From positions 1,867,501-1,931,500 of the forward strand of contig NZ_CP011492.1 in NCBI RefSeq assembly GCF_001011035.1: a stretch of DNA of 64,000 nucleotides, written 5' to 3'. Below, in pieces: positions 51,130 to 60,566 of this stretch. The translations under genes and the position numbers were made by a program. The stretch is from Streptomyces sp. CNQ-509. GTDB taxonomy: Bacteria > Actinomycetota > Actinomycetes > Streptomycetales > Streptomycetaceae. The stretch's first letter is position 1. Each line of letters begins with the position of its first letter. The notes under the pieces were generated by a model that made no database searches, had not been told where the DNA came from, and saw only the letters and a program-made list of their open reading frames with translations.

Positions 51130-54096
51130 TCATTGCCTCATTGGCAGTTGACCGTCAGCGGCCTGTCGTGGGCCGGGCACGGGCAGCAGGTCGAGGCGCT
51201 TGTCCATGTCGAGCCGGAAGGTTCCGTACGGGTTGATGTTCGACCAGAACAGCGCGGTCAGGCCGCGACGGTCCTCCTCCGAGAGCTTCTTGGCCCAGGT
51301 CTGTGCGGCGAGGACCTGCTGGAGCAACAGGGTGTTGATGTGGACGAGGCTCGATTGGAGCAGGTGCAGGGCGAGCATCGACGTCTCGGCGTGCTCCTTG
51401 TCCGGGCCGGTAAGAGCGCCGTCTTTGCCGTAGTGCAGGACGCTGTTCGCGCTGTTCCAGCTCTCCACGACCTGGAGCCCGCCGTGGATCTCGCGGCGCA
51501 GGTCGGGGCTGGCCAGGTAGTCGCACGCGAAGATCGTGCGGACGGCCCGGCCGAGTTCTTCCAGCGCGGCGGAGGTGGGGTTCTTCGGTCCGCCGCGGGT
51601 GAAGCGCCGCAGCACCTGCTCGGCCTCGGCGGTGCCCAGGCGCAGAGCGGTGGCGTACTTGACCATCTGGTCGTACTGCTGCTCGATCAGGTCCCACTTG
51701 ACGGCCTGGGCCAGCGAGCTCCCGAGGGCCGGCCAGCCGGGCGGGTCGTCGTCGGGCCGGTGCAGGCGGATGCTGCCGATGTTCTTCAACCGGGGCAGCA
51801 GCCTGAAGTTGAGCAGCTCGGTGAAGGCGAAGCCCACCACCGAGGCGCCGTGGGTGTCCACGTAGTTGGACTCGATCTCCGCGTCGGTGCAGTGCTGCAG
51901 CAGCCCTTCGATCATCGCCGCGACCTCGGACGACGAGCAGCTCTTGAGCTGGGAGTAGATGCAGACGTTCTTCTTCTCGACGTGCCAGTAGATCATCACG
52001 TCGTTGCCGCCGTAGCGGGCGTGATACTCGGTCATGAAATTCGAGGACCGCGAGCCGAACTTCTTCGAGTCCGACGCGCACGCGTTTCCCTACCCCCACC
52101 AGGCCGTATCGCGGGCGGCGAAGGTGGCGTTCACCAGTGTGGTGACCGCGGCCCGCAGGTTGTCGACGGTGATGAAGTGCCGGCGTACATGCCGCAGCGC
52201 GGCCTCGCTCTCCCCGTGCTCGCCGGTCGCCACGATCGCGCGGATGCCCATATTCGTGCCCAGCCCGAAGAGCGCGAGCAACAGGCGGCGCTGGAGGGTG
52301 GCGCGGTCGATGCGCTCGTACGCGGCCACGGAGGCGAACTCGTCGGTGAAGCCGGTCGCGAAGTCGGCGTTCTTCAGCACGTCCAGGAGATCGAGGACGC
52401 CCCAGCGTCGTACGACCTCTTCCTTCAGGGCCGCCAGGCCGGTGGGCTCGTCCAGCTTCTCCAGCTTCGCACGGTGATCCACGGCTCGCCCTTGCGGGTG
52501 GTGACCTTCACCCCGCCCGCCGAACCGTCCGCGAGCGCGGCGGACACCCGGTCCAGGCCATCCGTCATCCGCCGCTTAAGGCTCTGGATGAATGCCTTGG
52601 GGTCCAAGGGCTGGCGGATCGCGGCATAGTGCACAGCGCGGGTGGCCTCGAAGTCGCCAGGTAGGTCGTCTTCCGGGTTACGCCAGCGCAGCCCGCCCTC
52701 GACGTAGATCTCGCGGCGCCGGATCGCTTCCCGCAGCGCGACCATGACGCACAGCTCGTACGGGATGCGCTCGACCCTGCCCTTGTCGTCCACGACTGCC
52801 TCGCGCCAGTCCTTGCGTACGACGCCGTCCATCGGCACCGCGTCGGCGGTGTCGTAGAAGCGGGTCTTGCCGTCGACCTCCGCGTACTTCTCCAGTAGCT
52901 TCATCGCGTCCATCACCGGCCGGTAGGCGGTGTTGTTACACTTGAAGCCCAGTGTCCGCAGCGGCGGCAGCAGCATCTGCCGGTAGTACGAGCTGTAGGA
53001 AGAGCGCAGGGTGGTGCGGACCTTGGCCTTGAAGACCTTCTCGTTCGCCTTGGCCTCTCCCACCAGGTCGCGCAGCGTCTTCTCTCCGACCACCGGGTAC
53101 AGCGCTATGCGCACCGCCTCGTCCGTCTTGCCGATCGCCGCGTCGGCGAGCTTGAAGAGGATGCCCTCCTTGCCACGGACCTTCTTCAGCTCCGCCGTCA
53201 GCCGCTGATCCACCCGCCGCTCGGCACGGGCGTTGATCTTGTGGACCAGAGCCACCAGCAGCTCCACCAGCGCGTCTGTGATCTCCGCCTGGCGGGAGGA
53301 GCACAGCGCCGCGAGCAGCGTGATCCGTGCGTCCTCGGCGGTGTCGCGGAAGTCCGAGGGGTACATCTTGATTGCCCGTGCCCGCCACGCAGCCACCATC
53401 TTCTCCGAGCAGTCCGCGAACAGCCCCTCGGGAAGGCCGAGTTTGCGCACGTCGTTCAGCTTGGTGATCTCGGTCAGCAGCGAGTCCAGGTTGACCGCGC
53501 CCGGGTCGCGCTTGAGTGCGGCCAGCAGGGCGGCGCCGTCCTCGTTGTCCTCCGTCACCAGCGCCAGCAGGCGGGCCACCCCGACGTCGCCCAGGCGCTC
53601 GATGGTCCACGTGCAGAACGCCCGCTCCCACCGGTTGCGGGCCGCCACCAGCACCTTCTCCACACGGGTACGGCCCGGCGGCTCGATCCGCTCAACACGG
53701 CACTGCACGAGCAGGGCCTCCCGCGGCCGGTCCTCGACCAGCTCGACCGGGCAGACCTCCGTCGACAGCCACTCCGTCAGCCGTTCCTCGTCCGCCACGG
53801 TTGATGGCCGGAACCCCAGTGCCTCGCGGATCTGCTTCCGGTGCCGCTTCGCGCCCGGCCGGGTCGTACTTCGTGAGCTCGGCCGCCGACACCTTGACCA
53901 GACCGGCTACGTACTCGACAGCGGGCTGCGGGAACTCGTCGATAAACTCCGGGAACCGGCCCTTGATCTCGAAGAACTTGAGCATCAGGCAGAACCCGAG
54001 CCTGGTCGGGCCGGATTTGTTGGCCACCAGGTCCCAGTCGCCATCCACCAGCGTCCAGCACGCCACCACGTCTTCCGGCGACCACTCCTGTCGCAC
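51130..54096 (-). pseudogene. tnpA: Tn3-family transposase gene with three lesions
   Basis: Segments of one TnpA read in successive frames. The N-terminal DUF4158 part (MRQEWSPEDVVACWTLVDGD through AAELTKYDPAGRE) breaks near 53860. The middle part (AKRHRKQIREALGFRPST to KGEPWITV) breaks near 52475, apparently by loss of one base. The C-terminal DDE part (KLEKLDEPTGLAALKEEVVR) carries an in-frame TAG just after AARDTAWWG at ~52088, where family members usually have Glu, then continues [10 protein letters not shown] and ends near PMRQ. The catalytic domain is otherwise well preserved, so decay is recent. Confidence 0.88.
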
Positions 54097-54184
54097 AACC
54101 GCCCCTTGCCGTCAAACCGTCGGTTCATCCGATCAGCCCAACGAGGCGCCCCAGCGGCAGGAAACGGCAGGCCCATACCCCAAC

Positions 54185-54234
54185 CTACCGGCGGGTTACT
54201 TGCTCCCTGGTGTCCGAGCTAGGACTACAGGGCC
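54185..54234 (-). repeat. Right terminal inverted repeat of Tn3 element
   Basis: Reads CTACCGGCGGGTTACTTGCT to CTACAGGGCC on the plus strand. Its complement matches the left end at 46 of 50 positions. Confidence 0.92.
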
Positions 54235-54259
54235 ACCTCTCCTGCCCGCGTCCGGGCCG

Positions 54260-54925
54260 TCACGTTCCCACGAAGGTCACCGTCTCCGCCGGGTCCGCCC
54301 GGTCCGTACGCAGCGGCGGCACGCCCGCCTTCGCGTGGCCGACCGCGACACCGCACAGCAGCACGAGCCCGTCACCGGCCCCGACCGCCTCGGCGACGGT
54401 CCGCCGGTACATCGTCCACATCACCTGGGGGCAACTGTGCAGCCCCTCCGCCCGCAGCAGCAGCATGACCGTCTGCAGATACATCCCCGCGTCCGCCCAC
54501 TGCCCAGGACCCATCGCCCGATCGAGATAGCAGAAGAGGACGACCGGGGCCCCGAACGCCCCCGCGTTCAGGGCGGCGATCTTCCGCGGCCTCCCGGGGT
54601 CGTCGCGCTCGATGCCCAGCGCCGCGTACCGCTGGGCCGCCGCCGCGGTGAACCGGTCCCGGTACGGCGGGCCGAGGTCGGCCGGGTACATCGGGTACTC
54701 CCGCTCGTCGCCCGGGTCCCCGGCCAGCGCCCTGGCCGTCGCGCGCTTCTTCAGGCCGGCCAGCGGTTCCCCGGTGACCACGTACAGGTGCCACGGCTGG
54801 AGGTTTCCGCTCGACGGGGCGCGGGCGGCCGCGGAGAGCACCCGCTGGAGGACCTCCACGGGTACGGGCTCGTCGCCGAACGCCCGCACGGCCCGGCGGG
54901 TGTCCACGGCCTCGTACACGTCCAC
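54260..54925 (-). CDS. Nitroreductase-family flavoprotein
   Basis: The 221-residue protein shows nitroreductase features: TRRAVRAFGDEPVPVEVLQR, AARAPSSGNLQPWHLYVVTG (FMN phosphate), ADAGMYLQTVMLLLRAEGLH SCPQ, and a late GHAKAGVPPLRTDRADPAE. It reduces nitro or quinone-like compounds with NAD(P)H. GTG 54925 lies 2 bp after the upstream stop, with AAGGAG inside the upstream gene. It lies directly right of the Tn3 element. Confidence 0.88.
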   Translation of the reverse strand: MDVYEAVDTRRAVRAFGDEPVPVEVLQRVLSAAARAPSSGNLQPWHLYVVTGEPLAGLKKRATARALAGDPGDEREYPMYPADLGPPYRDRFTAAAAQRYAALGIERDDPGRPRKIAALNAGAFGAPVVLFCYLDRAMGPGQWADAGMYLQTVMLLLRAEGLHSCPQVMWTMYRRTVAEAVGAGDGLVLLCGVAVGHAKAGVPPLRTDRADPAETVTFVGT

Positions 54926-54927
54926 GC

Positions 54928-56058
54928 TCAGGGCTCCTTCGTCATCGACTCCAGCGCGCGGCGCGTCTCCGGGCCGTAGACGCCGCGTTCGTCGCCGTCG
55001 ATGTCGTTGTCCCGCTGGAAGCGCTCGACCCCCCGTCGCGTGAAGAAGCCGTACTGGCCGTCCGCGTCCGACAGGAAGTTGTCGTACCCCGCATCGATGA
55101 GCCGCTTCTGCAACTCGACGACCTCCGGGCCCGTATCGCCCTCCCGCAGCGTGGGCGGCGGCGGGGGCGGGTCCGGGTCCTCGGGGGTGGTGCCGGGGTC
55201 GGGGTCACCCGGCGTGCTGGGGCCGGAGTCGGGCGGGGCGGCGGTGACCTGGCCGGCCTCGGTGCGCTCGGTGGGTGCATCGTCCGGGCCGGCCGAAGCG
55301 GAACCGGTGCGGTCGGATTCGCCGGCGCTGGGCTCCGCCGGGTCGTCGCCGTCCGCGGGGGCGGTGGGGGCGCCGCTGTGCGCGTCGTCGGGACCGGGCT
55401 TCGTGCCGCCGCCGGTGGGGACCGCGGTGATGGTGTCCGGCTTCGGCAGGGCGCGGTCGTCCGCCCCGTCGTCCGAGAAGAGCCCGGAGCCCAGCAGCCC
55501 GACGCTGAGCGCGGCCACGACGCCGCCGACCGTGAGGACCAGCGTCAGCCGGCGGCGCCGGCGGGCGGCGAGGCGGTCGCCGCGGCGGCGCGGGTCGTAC
55601 GGGTCGCGGGGGTCGTCCGCGTCGTACGGGTCCCGGGCGGCGCGCGGCGCGGCCGGGTCGTCGGCGAAGAGGCCGAGGTCGGCGTCCGCGGGCCCCTCCG
55701 GCGCGGCGCCGATGGGGCCGTAGGGGGCGGCGAAGGTGCTGTCGGGAGCGGCGAGGGAGCCGTCGGGGGACGGTGCCCCCGGCCCGTAGCCCTCCGGCGT
55801 GCCGCCGTGGGGCGGCGCTGCCTCCGTGCCGTAGCCCTCCGCCGCACCGCCGGCCCCGGCCCCCTCGCCGTCCCATCCCCCGACCGGACCCGGCGCCTTC
55901 ATGACGTACGGCCGCAGCAGCGGTCTGTCGGGCTCCCGCCGGCCCTCCGTGCCCGCCTCGGCGCCGTCCTCCGCACCGCTCTCCGCGCCGCAGGCGCAGC
56001 CTCGCCCGCCGTCCTCCCGGGGCGGCTCGCCGCAGGTGCGGCATGCGCGAGGTATCAC
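54928..56058 (-). CDS. Membrane protein with C-terminal peptidoglycan-binding domain
   Basis: The 376-residue protein has a Cys-rich start (ACRTCGEPPREDGGRGCACG, possible zinc ribbon) and a Gly/Ala/Pro/Asp-rich cytoplasmic stretch. A TM helix lies near residue 175 (LTLVLTVGGVVAALSVGLLG). An acidic Pro/Thr linker leads to a PG_binding_1 domain (TGPEVVELQKRLIDAGYDNF, GQYGFFTRRGVERFQRDNDI, GVYGPETRRALESM). It should link membrane and cell wall. It shares a transcript with the nitroreductase, 2 bp apart; the functional link is unclear. Confidence 0.83.
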   Translation of the reverse strand: MIPRACRTCGEPPREDGGRGCACGAESGAEDGAEAGTEGRREPDRPLLRPYVMKAPGPVGGWDGEGAGAGGAAEGYGTEAAPPHGGTPEGYGPGAPSPDGSLAAPDSTFAAPYGPIGAAPEGPADADLGLFADDPAAPRAARDPYDADDPRDPYDPRRRGDRLAARRRRRLTLVLTVGGVVAALSVGLLGSGLFSDDGADDRALPKPDTITAVPTGGGTKPGPDDAHSGAPTAPADGDDPAEPSAGESDRTGSASAGPDDAPTERTEAGQVTAAPPDSGPSTPGDPDPGTTPEDPDPPPPPPTLREGDTGPEVVELQKRLIDAGYDNFLSDADGQYGFFTRRGVERFQRDNDIDGDERGVYGPETRRALESMTKEP

Positions 56059-56273
56059 CGTGCTCCCCCTCCTGTGGGCTGGAGGCGATTATGCAGACCC
56101 CGCGGAACCCTGCGCACCGCACCCCGGCCGCAACCCGGCCCGAGCGGACCGCCCCGGCGGGCCGTATCGACGCATCCGGGCGACTATGAGGCAAACGCCC
56201 CGCGCATCACCGGCACCACGAGGCTCAAAAGCACCACCCGCCGCACGGTCACACCACCAGAGGGGAGCCGCGT

Positions 56274-58349
56274 ATGTCCCGGACCGCCGGCGCCCCGCCC
56301 GCCCCCGAGGTCCCCGGGCAGGGCCTGCCCCGGCGGGCCGTCCTGGTGTCCATGGGCGCCCTGCTCTCCGGGATGCTCCTCGCGGCACTCGACCAGACCA
56401 TCGTCGCCACCGCCCTGCCCACCATCGTCAGCGACCTCGGCGGGCTGGAGCACCTGTCCTGGGTGGTGACCGCCTATCTCCTCGCCGCCACCGCCGGCAC
56501 CCCCCTCTGGGGCAAGCTGGGCGACCAGTACGGCCGGAAGAAGCTCTTCCAGACCGCCATCGTCATCTTCCTCGTCGGCTCCGCGCTCTGCGGCATCGCG
56601 CAGGACATGGGCCAGCTCATCGGCTTCCGCGCCCTCCAGGGCATCGGCGGCGGCGGGCTCATGTCGCTGGCCATGGCGATCGTCGGCGACATCGTGCCGC
56701 CGCGCGAACGCGGCCGCTACCAGGGTCTGTTCGGCGCCGTCTTCGGCACCACCAGTGTCCTCGGCCCGCTCCTCGGCGGCATCTTCACCCAGCACCTGAG
56801 CTGGCGCTGGGTCTTCTACATCAACCTGCCCATCGGCCTCGCCGCCCTCGTCGTCATCGCCGTCGTCCTGCACATTCCGCGCCGCGCCACCAGGCACCGC
56901 ATCGACTACCTCGGCACCGCCCTCATCGCCTCGTTCGCCATCTGCCTCGTCGGCGTCACCTCCCTCGGCGGTACGACCTGGGCGTGGGGCTCCTGGGAGG
57001 TCGTCGTGGCCGGGCTGCTGGCGGTCTCGCTGCTCACCGCGTTCATCCGGGTCGAGCGGCGGGCGGCGGAGCCGGTCATCCCGCCGAAGCTCTTCGCCAT
57101 CCGCACCTTCACGCTCTGCTCGGTCATCGGGTTCGTCGTCGGCTTCGCGATGTTCGGCGCCATGACGTACCTGCCGACGTTCCTCCAGGTCGTCCGCGGC
57201 GTCTCCCCGACCACCTCCGGCGTCCACATGCTGCCGATGGTCGCGGGCATGCTCATCGCCTCCACCGGCTCCGGGCAGCTCATCAGCCGCACCGGCCGCT
57301 GGAAGGTCTTCCCCGTCCTGGGCACCGCCGTCACCACCGTCGGTCTCCTCCTGCTCCACCGGCTGCACCAGGGCAGCAACAACTGGGAGCTGAGCGGCTA
57401 CTTCTTCGTCTTCGGCTTCGGCCTCGGCCTCGTCATGCAGGTCCTCGTGCTCGCCGTGCAGAACGCCGTCTCCTACGGTGACCTCGGCGTCGCCACCTCC
57501 GGCGCCACCTTCTTCCGCTCCATCGGCGCGTCCTTCGGCGTCGCCGTCTTCGGCACCGTCTTCACCAGCCGGCTGCGGCACAAGCTGGAGGCGGAGCTGA
57601 GCGGCGTGTCCCTGCCCGGCGGGATCAGCATGAAGACGCTGGAGTCCGACCCCCGCTCGATCGTCCGGCTCCCCGCCTCCCTGCGGCAGGAAGTGGTGAA
57701 CGCCTACTCCACCTCCATCACCGACGTCTTCCTCTACGCCGCCCCCGTCGCCTTCCTCGCCTTCCTCATCGCGCTCCTCCTGCGCGAGGACCCGCTGCGC
57801 GGCACCGTCACCGTCCCCGACGGCAGCGAGACCGTCGCCACCAACCCCGTCGAGCGCTCCCCCCACGACGAGGTGTGCCGCGCGCTCAGCGCGCTCAGCA
57901 CCCGGGAGGGGCGGCGGGAGTTGTACGAGGACATCACCCGCCGCGCCGGCCTCGGCCTGCGGCCCGCGTCGAGCTGGCTGCTGCTGCGCGTCCAGCGGTA
58001 CGAGTGCACCGAGCCGGTGGCGCTCGCCGAGCGCACCGGGCTGCCGCTCGACGTGGTCCTCGGCGCGGCACAGGAGTTGGAGGAGCAGGGCCTGACCCGC
58101 CGGGAGGGGCTGCCGGTGCTCTGTACGGAGGAGGGCACCCGGGCCGCGAAGCGGCTCTCGGCGGCGCGGCAGGCGGCGCTGGGCGAGATGCTCGGCGACT
58201 GGTGGACGCCCGACCGGCCCACGGACCTCACCGAACTGGTGGAGCAGTTGTCCGCCGAGCTGTGCGGCTCCGACCACGAGGCGCCGCCCGGCGAGGCCGT
58301 GGAGAAATGGCGGCCGGACCCGGACTCCCCGCCGAAACCCCCCGCTTGA
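56274..58349 (+). CDS. DHA2 drug exporter fused to a MarR-like winged helix
   Basis: The 691-residue protein has a 14-TM MFS domain (residues ~15-510) with LAALDQTIVATALPTIVSDL (motif C region), GKLGDQYGRKKLFQTAIVIF (motif A), and WRWVFYINLPIGLAALVVIA. From ~525 a soluble domain shows winged-helix logic: RPASSWLLLRVQRYECTEPV, ALAERTGLPLDVVLGAAQEL, EEQGLTRREGLPVLCTEEGT. The fusion could sense a drug or DNA at the membrane. It exports cationic or amphipathic compounds by family. No separate regulator is adjacent. Confidence 0.88.
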   Translation: MSRTAGAPPAPEVPGQGLPRRAVLVSMGALLSGMLLAALDQTIVATALPTIVSDLGGLEHLSWVVTAYLLAATAGTPLWGKLGDQYGRKKLFQTAIVIFLVGSALCGIAQDMGQLIGFRALQGIGGGGLMSLAMAIVGDIVPPRERGRYQGLFGAVFGTTSVLGPLLGGIFTQHLSWRWVFYINLPIGLAALVVIAVVLHIPRRATRHRIDYLGTALIASFAICLVGVTSLGGTTWAWGSWEVVVAGLLAVSLLTAFIRVERRAAEPVIPPKLFAIRTFTLCSVIGFVVGFAMFGAMTYLPTFLQVVRGVSPTTSGVHMLPMVAGMLIASTGSGQLISRTGRWKVFPVLGTAVTTVGLLLLHRLHQGSNNWELSGYFFVFGFGLGLVMQVLVLAVQNAVSYGDLGVATSGATFFRSIGASFGVAVFGTVFTSRLRHKLEAELSGVSLPGGISMKTLESDPRSIVRLPASLRQEVVNAYSTSITDVFLYAAPVAFLAFLIALLLREDPLRGTVTVPDGSETVATNPVERSPHDEVCRALSALSTREGRRELYEDITRRAGLGLRPASSWLLLRVQRYECTEPVALAERTGLPLDVVLGAAQELEEQGLTRREGLPVLCTEEGTRAAKRLSAARQAALGEMLGDWWTPDRPTDLTELVEQLSAELCGSDHEAPPGEAVEKWRPDPDSPPKPPA

Positions 58350-58539
58350 GCGGCACTCCGTGCCGTACGGCATCCGAGTGACAGCAGATGCGCGGGCCCT
58401 CAGGAGTGATGCAGGTTACATCTGGTCCCCCCGTGCGAATTCCGGCGACGCGCCAGGCGTACGCTGTGATCCGCCCGGCGCTCTCGTCCGCGGCGGAAAA
58501 TCACCGGATGGCCACCGGGACACGGGGAGCAGGGGAACA

Positions 58540-59178
58540 GTGGAGTTTGTGGGGTCACTGAGCGGTACCCCGTGGATGTACGCCATCGTCGCCACCTCCG
58601 TCCTCCTCGACGTCTTCCTGCCGCTGCTGCCCAGCGGCGCGCTCGTCATAATGGCCGCCACCGCCGCCGCCGGCACCACCACCGCGGCCGACGCCGTACG
58701 CAACGGCGCCACCCTGCCCGCCGCCGACCACCTCGCCGAGCTGCTGGCGCTCCTGCTCTGCGCCGCCACCGCCTCGGTCCTCGGCGACATGCTCGCCTTC
58801 CGGCTCGCCAGCAGGGGCCGCGAGAAGTTCGCCAACTCCCGCCTCCTGGTCCGCGCGCAGGAGCGCCTCGGCCACCACCTCAGCGGCCGGCGGGGCGGCG
58901 GGATCGTCGTCCTGGCCCGGTTCGCGCCCGCGGGGCGCAGCGTGGTGATGCTCGGCGCGGGCGCGATGCACCGGCAGGTGCGGGAGTTCCTGCCGTGGTC
59001 CGTGCTCGCCGGGCTGCTGTGGGCGGCGTACGGCGTGACGCTCGGGTACTTCGGCAGCCGCTGGCTGGGCGCCGGGTGGCTGGCGACGGGTGTGTCGGTG
59101 CTGGCGCTCTTCGTCGGCGGGCTCGGCGCGGCGTACCTGGTGCGCAGGCCGCGCCCGCAGCCGGCCGCCTCCGACTGA
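58540..59178 (+). CDS. DedA-family membrane protein
   Basis: The 212-residue protein is a DedA/SNARE-associated-type membrane protein: VLLDVFLPLLPSGALVIMAA, AATASVLGDMLAFRLASRGR, VVLARFAPAGRSVVMLGAGA, and LPWSVLAGLLWAAYGVTLGY. DedA proteins flip lipids such as undecaprenyl phosphate or phosphatidylethanolamine and support envelope integrity. GTG 58540 follows GGGGAGCAGGGG. The 190 bp upstream shows no gene. Confidence 0.85.
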   Translation: MEFVGSLSGTPWMYAIVATSVLLDVFLPLLPSGALVIMAATAAAGTTTAADAVRNGATLPAADHLAELLALLLCAATASVLGDMLAFRLASRGREKFANSRLLVRAQERLGHHLSGRRGGGIVVLARFAPAGRSVVMLGAGAMHRQVREFLPWSVLAGLLWAAYGVTLGYFGSRWLGAGWLATGVSVLALFVGGLGAAYLVRRPRPQPAASD

Positions 59179-59206
59179 CCGCCCGCCCCGCGCGCGGACG
59201 GGGGCG

Positions 59207-60178
59207 TCAGCCGCGCAGATAGGCGTCGACCTCGTCCTCGATCGCCCGCGTGTAGCGCTCCAGACCCGGGGACTTGGCCGGACACGGCCGCCCGCCCTCC
59301 GGGGTCGGCGCGAGGCAGAAGTGCAACGGGTCGTCGTCGCGGTGCAGTCGGGCGGTGCCGCCGGGGCCGGTGCAGAAGCCGGCGGTGCGCTGCTCGTAGT
59401 CGTTGCACGGCAGGTACTGCGTCCACTTCCCGTCACCGTCGCGCAGTTCGCGGCCGCCGTCGGCCAGCAGGTCGCCCGACGCGGCGGACTGCCGCTCGTA
59501 CAGGTCGTTGACCTGCTCGATCCGGTCGGGGTGCAGCGCGTCGGGCGGCTGCTGCACCCAGACGATCCGGGGCCGCGGGACGTCCGCTTCGCGTGCGGCG
59601 TCGGTGATCTGCCCGGTGAGGGCGCGCAGGTCTTCCGCGTAGCGCTCGTAGTACGCGGGCGTCCCCCACTCGACGCCCTCCATGCAGGGCGTGTAGCCCC
59701 AGGTGTTGCCCCAGAACTGCAGCACGATCACGCCCGGTTCGCGCTTCCTCACCAGGGCGGCGGCCTTGTCCTCGTCCGGGACGAGGGAACGTCCCGGACG
59801 GCCCTGGAGGTAGTCGCAGACGGTGACGCCGGCGACGGGCTCACTGCTGTACGAGCCGACGCGGGCGGAGCGTTCGAGCCGGCTGCCGAGGATGTCCTGG
59901 GCCTCCATGGCGAGGGAGTCGCCGAGGTAGAGCACGTCCTGCGGGGCGCGCGGGGGCGCGCCGGGATCGGCCGGGGCGGAGCCGGAGGCGCCGGGCCCCG
60001 GGGTGGCGGGGTCGGGGGGCGTGAAGCGGGAGCGGTCGGGCGCCTGGTCGCGTACCGCGCTGTCCACCGTGTCGCCACCCGCCTCGCCGTCGCCGGAATG
60101 CGACACCGTGCCCCAGCCGATGGCCACGGCCGCCAACGCCACGGCGAGCACGGGCCCGGCCCAGCGCTTCGTCTCCAT
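59207..60178 (-). CDS. Exported SGNH/GDSL-type hydrolase
   Basis: The 323-residue protein has an N-terminal signal anchor (METKRWAGPVLAVALAAVAI), an Asp/Pro-rich linker, and an SGNH domain. The nucleophile block is VLYLGDSLAMEAQDIL, the Asn block VLQFWGNTWGYTPC, and the DxxH block RDDDPLHFCLAP near the end. Four cysteines may form disulfides. It probably deacylates a cell-wall or extracellular ester. GGAGG lies 6 bases before ATG 60178; an upstream start at 60265 seems less likely. Confidence 0.78.
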   Translation of the reverse strand: METKRWAGPVLAVALAAVAIGWGTVSHSGDGEAGGDTVDSAVRDQAPDRSRFTPPDPATPGPGASGSAPADPGAPPRAPQDVLYLGDSLAMEAQDILGSRLERSARVGSYSSEPVAGVTVCDYLQGRPGRSLVPDEDKAAALVRKREPGVIVLQFWGNTWGYTPCMEGVEWGTPAYYERYAEDLRALTGQITDAAREADVPRPRIVWVQQPPDALHPDRIEQVNDLYERQSAASGDLLADGGRELRDGDGKWTQYLPCNDYEQRTAGFCTGPGGTARLHRDDDPLHFCLAPTPEGGRPCPAKSPGLERYTRAIEDEVDAYLRG

Positions 60179-60566
60179 CAGATCCTCCGGCACGCGGTGA
60201 CAACTGGCCAGTAGGGTAGGGAGTCGACCGCCTCCGGGTCGAGGCCGTTCGGCCCTTTCCGGCAACGGGCGGCAGACTCAGGCCGGATGCCGCCCGGCCA
60301 CCGCCTCGTACGCCGCCGGTCTCGCCCGTGACGTACGAAATGCCTCTGAGGATCAGGCCCATGACGGCCATGAGGGCAAGAGGGGTGCCTCGCGGTCAGC
60401 GGTCCAGTGGGGCGGAAGTGGCCGCGGACCGGGGTGGGTGCGGGGTCGTAGCGTACGGAACGTGGTCGGCGTACGGCGCGTCGCCGCAGGTCGCGGCGGG
60501 GTTGGCCGCCGTCCCGCGGGCGTCGCCCGCCGGCCGCCGCCCGCCGTACGCCCCAGGAGGCCCCCC
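60179..60566. other. Divergent intergenic region
   Basis: The 388 bp between the SGNH and decarboxylase genes contains no supported gene. A short minus-strand stretch, MAVMGLILRGISYVTGETGG (start ~60371), looks faintly like the first helix of small actinobacterial membrane proteins, but runs out into low-complexity sequence. Confidence 0.35.

Larger units (their letters stand above)
47632..54234. mobile_element. Tn3-family transposon, 6.6 kb
   Basis: Bounded by 50-bp inverted repeats (46 of 50 matching), with flanking 5-bp sequences GCCTC (47627-47631) and ACCTC (54235-54239), an imperfect target duplication. It contains a resolvase, res-like sites, a four-gene ArsR/SRPBCC/DUF899/DinB cargo, and a transposase broken by three lesions. 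The element should resolve cointegrates but not transpose on its own. It interrupts a region of oxidoreductase genes. Confidence 0.92.

Noticed and set aside
56184..58373. Long minus-strand open frame opposite the MFS-winged-helix gene
   Set aside because: Asp/Gly/Glu-rich composition typical of the antisense of a GC-rich coding region; the plus strand has clear MFS motifs.
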